A program made the translations under genes and the position numbers. The notes below the pieces were generated by a model. It saw nothing but the letters and a program-made list of their open reading frames with translations. It was not told the origin of the DNA and ran no database searches. 64,000 nt of DNA. Origin: an uncultured Alphaproteobacteria bacterium (GTDB taxonomy: Bacteria > Pseudomonadota > Alphaproteobacteria > Caulobacterales > Caulobacteraceae). Shown piece after piece: positions 63,730 through 64,000 of this stretch (the stretch's first letter is position 1; each line of letters starts with the position of its first letter). The DNA lies in NCBI GenBank assembly GCA_937920085.1, contig CALETE010000080.1:186001-250000 (forward strand). The letters run 5' to 3'.

Positions 63730-64000
63730 ATGCAGGGCGCTCTCGAAGACTTTTTTCGGGCGCTGAGGGCCTCGGACGTTCGGATCTCCCCGGCCGAGGC
63801 CATTGACGCCCACCGCACGGTGGCCACCGTCGGTTTCGCCGACCGCGAACTGTTCAAGGACGCCCTTTGCGCCACCTTGGCAAAAACCGCCGATGAGGTG
63901 GAAAGGTTCGATCGGACCTTTGACACCTTCTTTACGCGACAGTCCTTCATGGCCGCTGCGCCGCCCCCTAAGGACGGCGATAGCGACCCTATGGACGGCT
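63730..64000 (+). CDS. CoxE-type VWA domain protein, 5' part (cut by window edge)
   Basis: The first 90 codons (ATG 63730) read MQGALEDFFRALRASDVRIS and continue with AHRTVATVGFADRELFKDAL, the conserved opening of CoxE/YehP-like VWA proteins that always pair with a MoxR ATPase. It is 6 bases after that gene, so they form one operon. The VWA domain itself lies beyond the window. Confidence 0.82.
   Translation, partial: MQGALEDFFRALRASDVRISPAEAIDAHRTVATVGFADRELFKDALCATLAKTADEVERFDRTFDTFFTRQSFMAAAPPPKDGDSDPMDG

Noticed and set aside
62599..63813. 404-codon open frame on the minus strand
   Set aside because: Fully antisense to the MoxR ATPase gene, which has Walker motifs.

Overview
The window looks like chromosomal DNA of an alphaproteobacterium, most likely order Caulobacterales. 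The strongest reason is one gene block: cytochrome c oxidase genes coxB-coxA-ctaB-(50-aa membrane gene)-ctaG-coxC-DUF983-SURF1, followed on the same strand by thrC, an M16 peptidase, a GNAT acetyltransferase and a PAS-GGDEF-EAL phosphodiesterase like Caulobacter PdeA. The plant-type glutamate-cysteine ligase, methylsuccinyl-CoA dehydrogenase, many ATGA-coupled gene pairs, and perfect matches to the alphaproteobacterial LexA and CtrA sites fit the same placement. The sequence is moderately GC-rich. I saw no rRNA, tRNA, CRISPR array or insertion sequence.

Layout. 1-9.8 kb: catabolic genes (the start of a probable ADP-ribosylglycohydrolase-family gene at the left edge, MFS transporter, PhyH dioxygenase, Gfo/Idh/MocA dehydrogenase, aldo/keto reductase, LLM flavin monooxygenase, DmdC-type acyl-CoA dehydrogenase, amidohydrolase, peroxiredoxin, enoyl-CoA hydratase). 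10-21.7 kb: pdeA to cox block, all on the minus strand. 21.7-34 kb: tldD, a TonB-dependent receptor, a peptide (POT) transporter, gshA, rsmE, a LysE-type exporter, an alpha/beta hydrolase and the molybdenum hydroxylase pair iorA-iorB. 34-36 kb: a small island with a secreted hypothetical protein and a toxin-like/immunity-like pair behind an unusual promoter. 36-45 kb: M20 peptidase, MATE exporter, GST, mcd, a WYL regulator, a porin-like pseudogene, a receiver protein, GNAT and frmA. 45-50.5 kb: EF-hand protein, OmpR-type two-component system and Spy/CpxP-like protein, then a receiver/helical protein pair. 50.5-58.7 kb: CehA-like PHP hydrolase, TadG-like VWA protein, PIG-L deacetylase, thiolase-like/DUF35 pair and a hybrid PAS histidine kinase. 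58.7-64 kb: a coupled P450-kinase-hypothetical operon with a divergent uncharacterised gene, then MoxR and the start of a CoxE-type VWA protein at the right edge.

Most interesting locus: 34.67-35.98 kb. A 242-aa protein with an HNH-like C-terminal region is followed by a 154-aa acidic, probable immunity gene. Its predicted promoter has a perfect GTTC-N7-GTTC (LexA) site touching the -35 box and a perfect TTAA-N7-TTAAC (CtrA) site over the -10. This suggests a nuclease toxin induced by DNA damage and gated by the cell cycle, comparable in logic to SOS-controlled colicins or to the SOS-induced nuclease BapE of Caulobacter. Other points of note are a proline/histidine-rich envelope-sensing cluster with a shared 8-mer upstream of its two flanking genes, a coupled P450-kinase operon, a thiolase-like/DUF35 pair lacking the C-terminal catalytic Cys, a large alphaproteobacterial palindromic repeat at 54.76 kb, and a porin-like pseudogene broken at a T-run.
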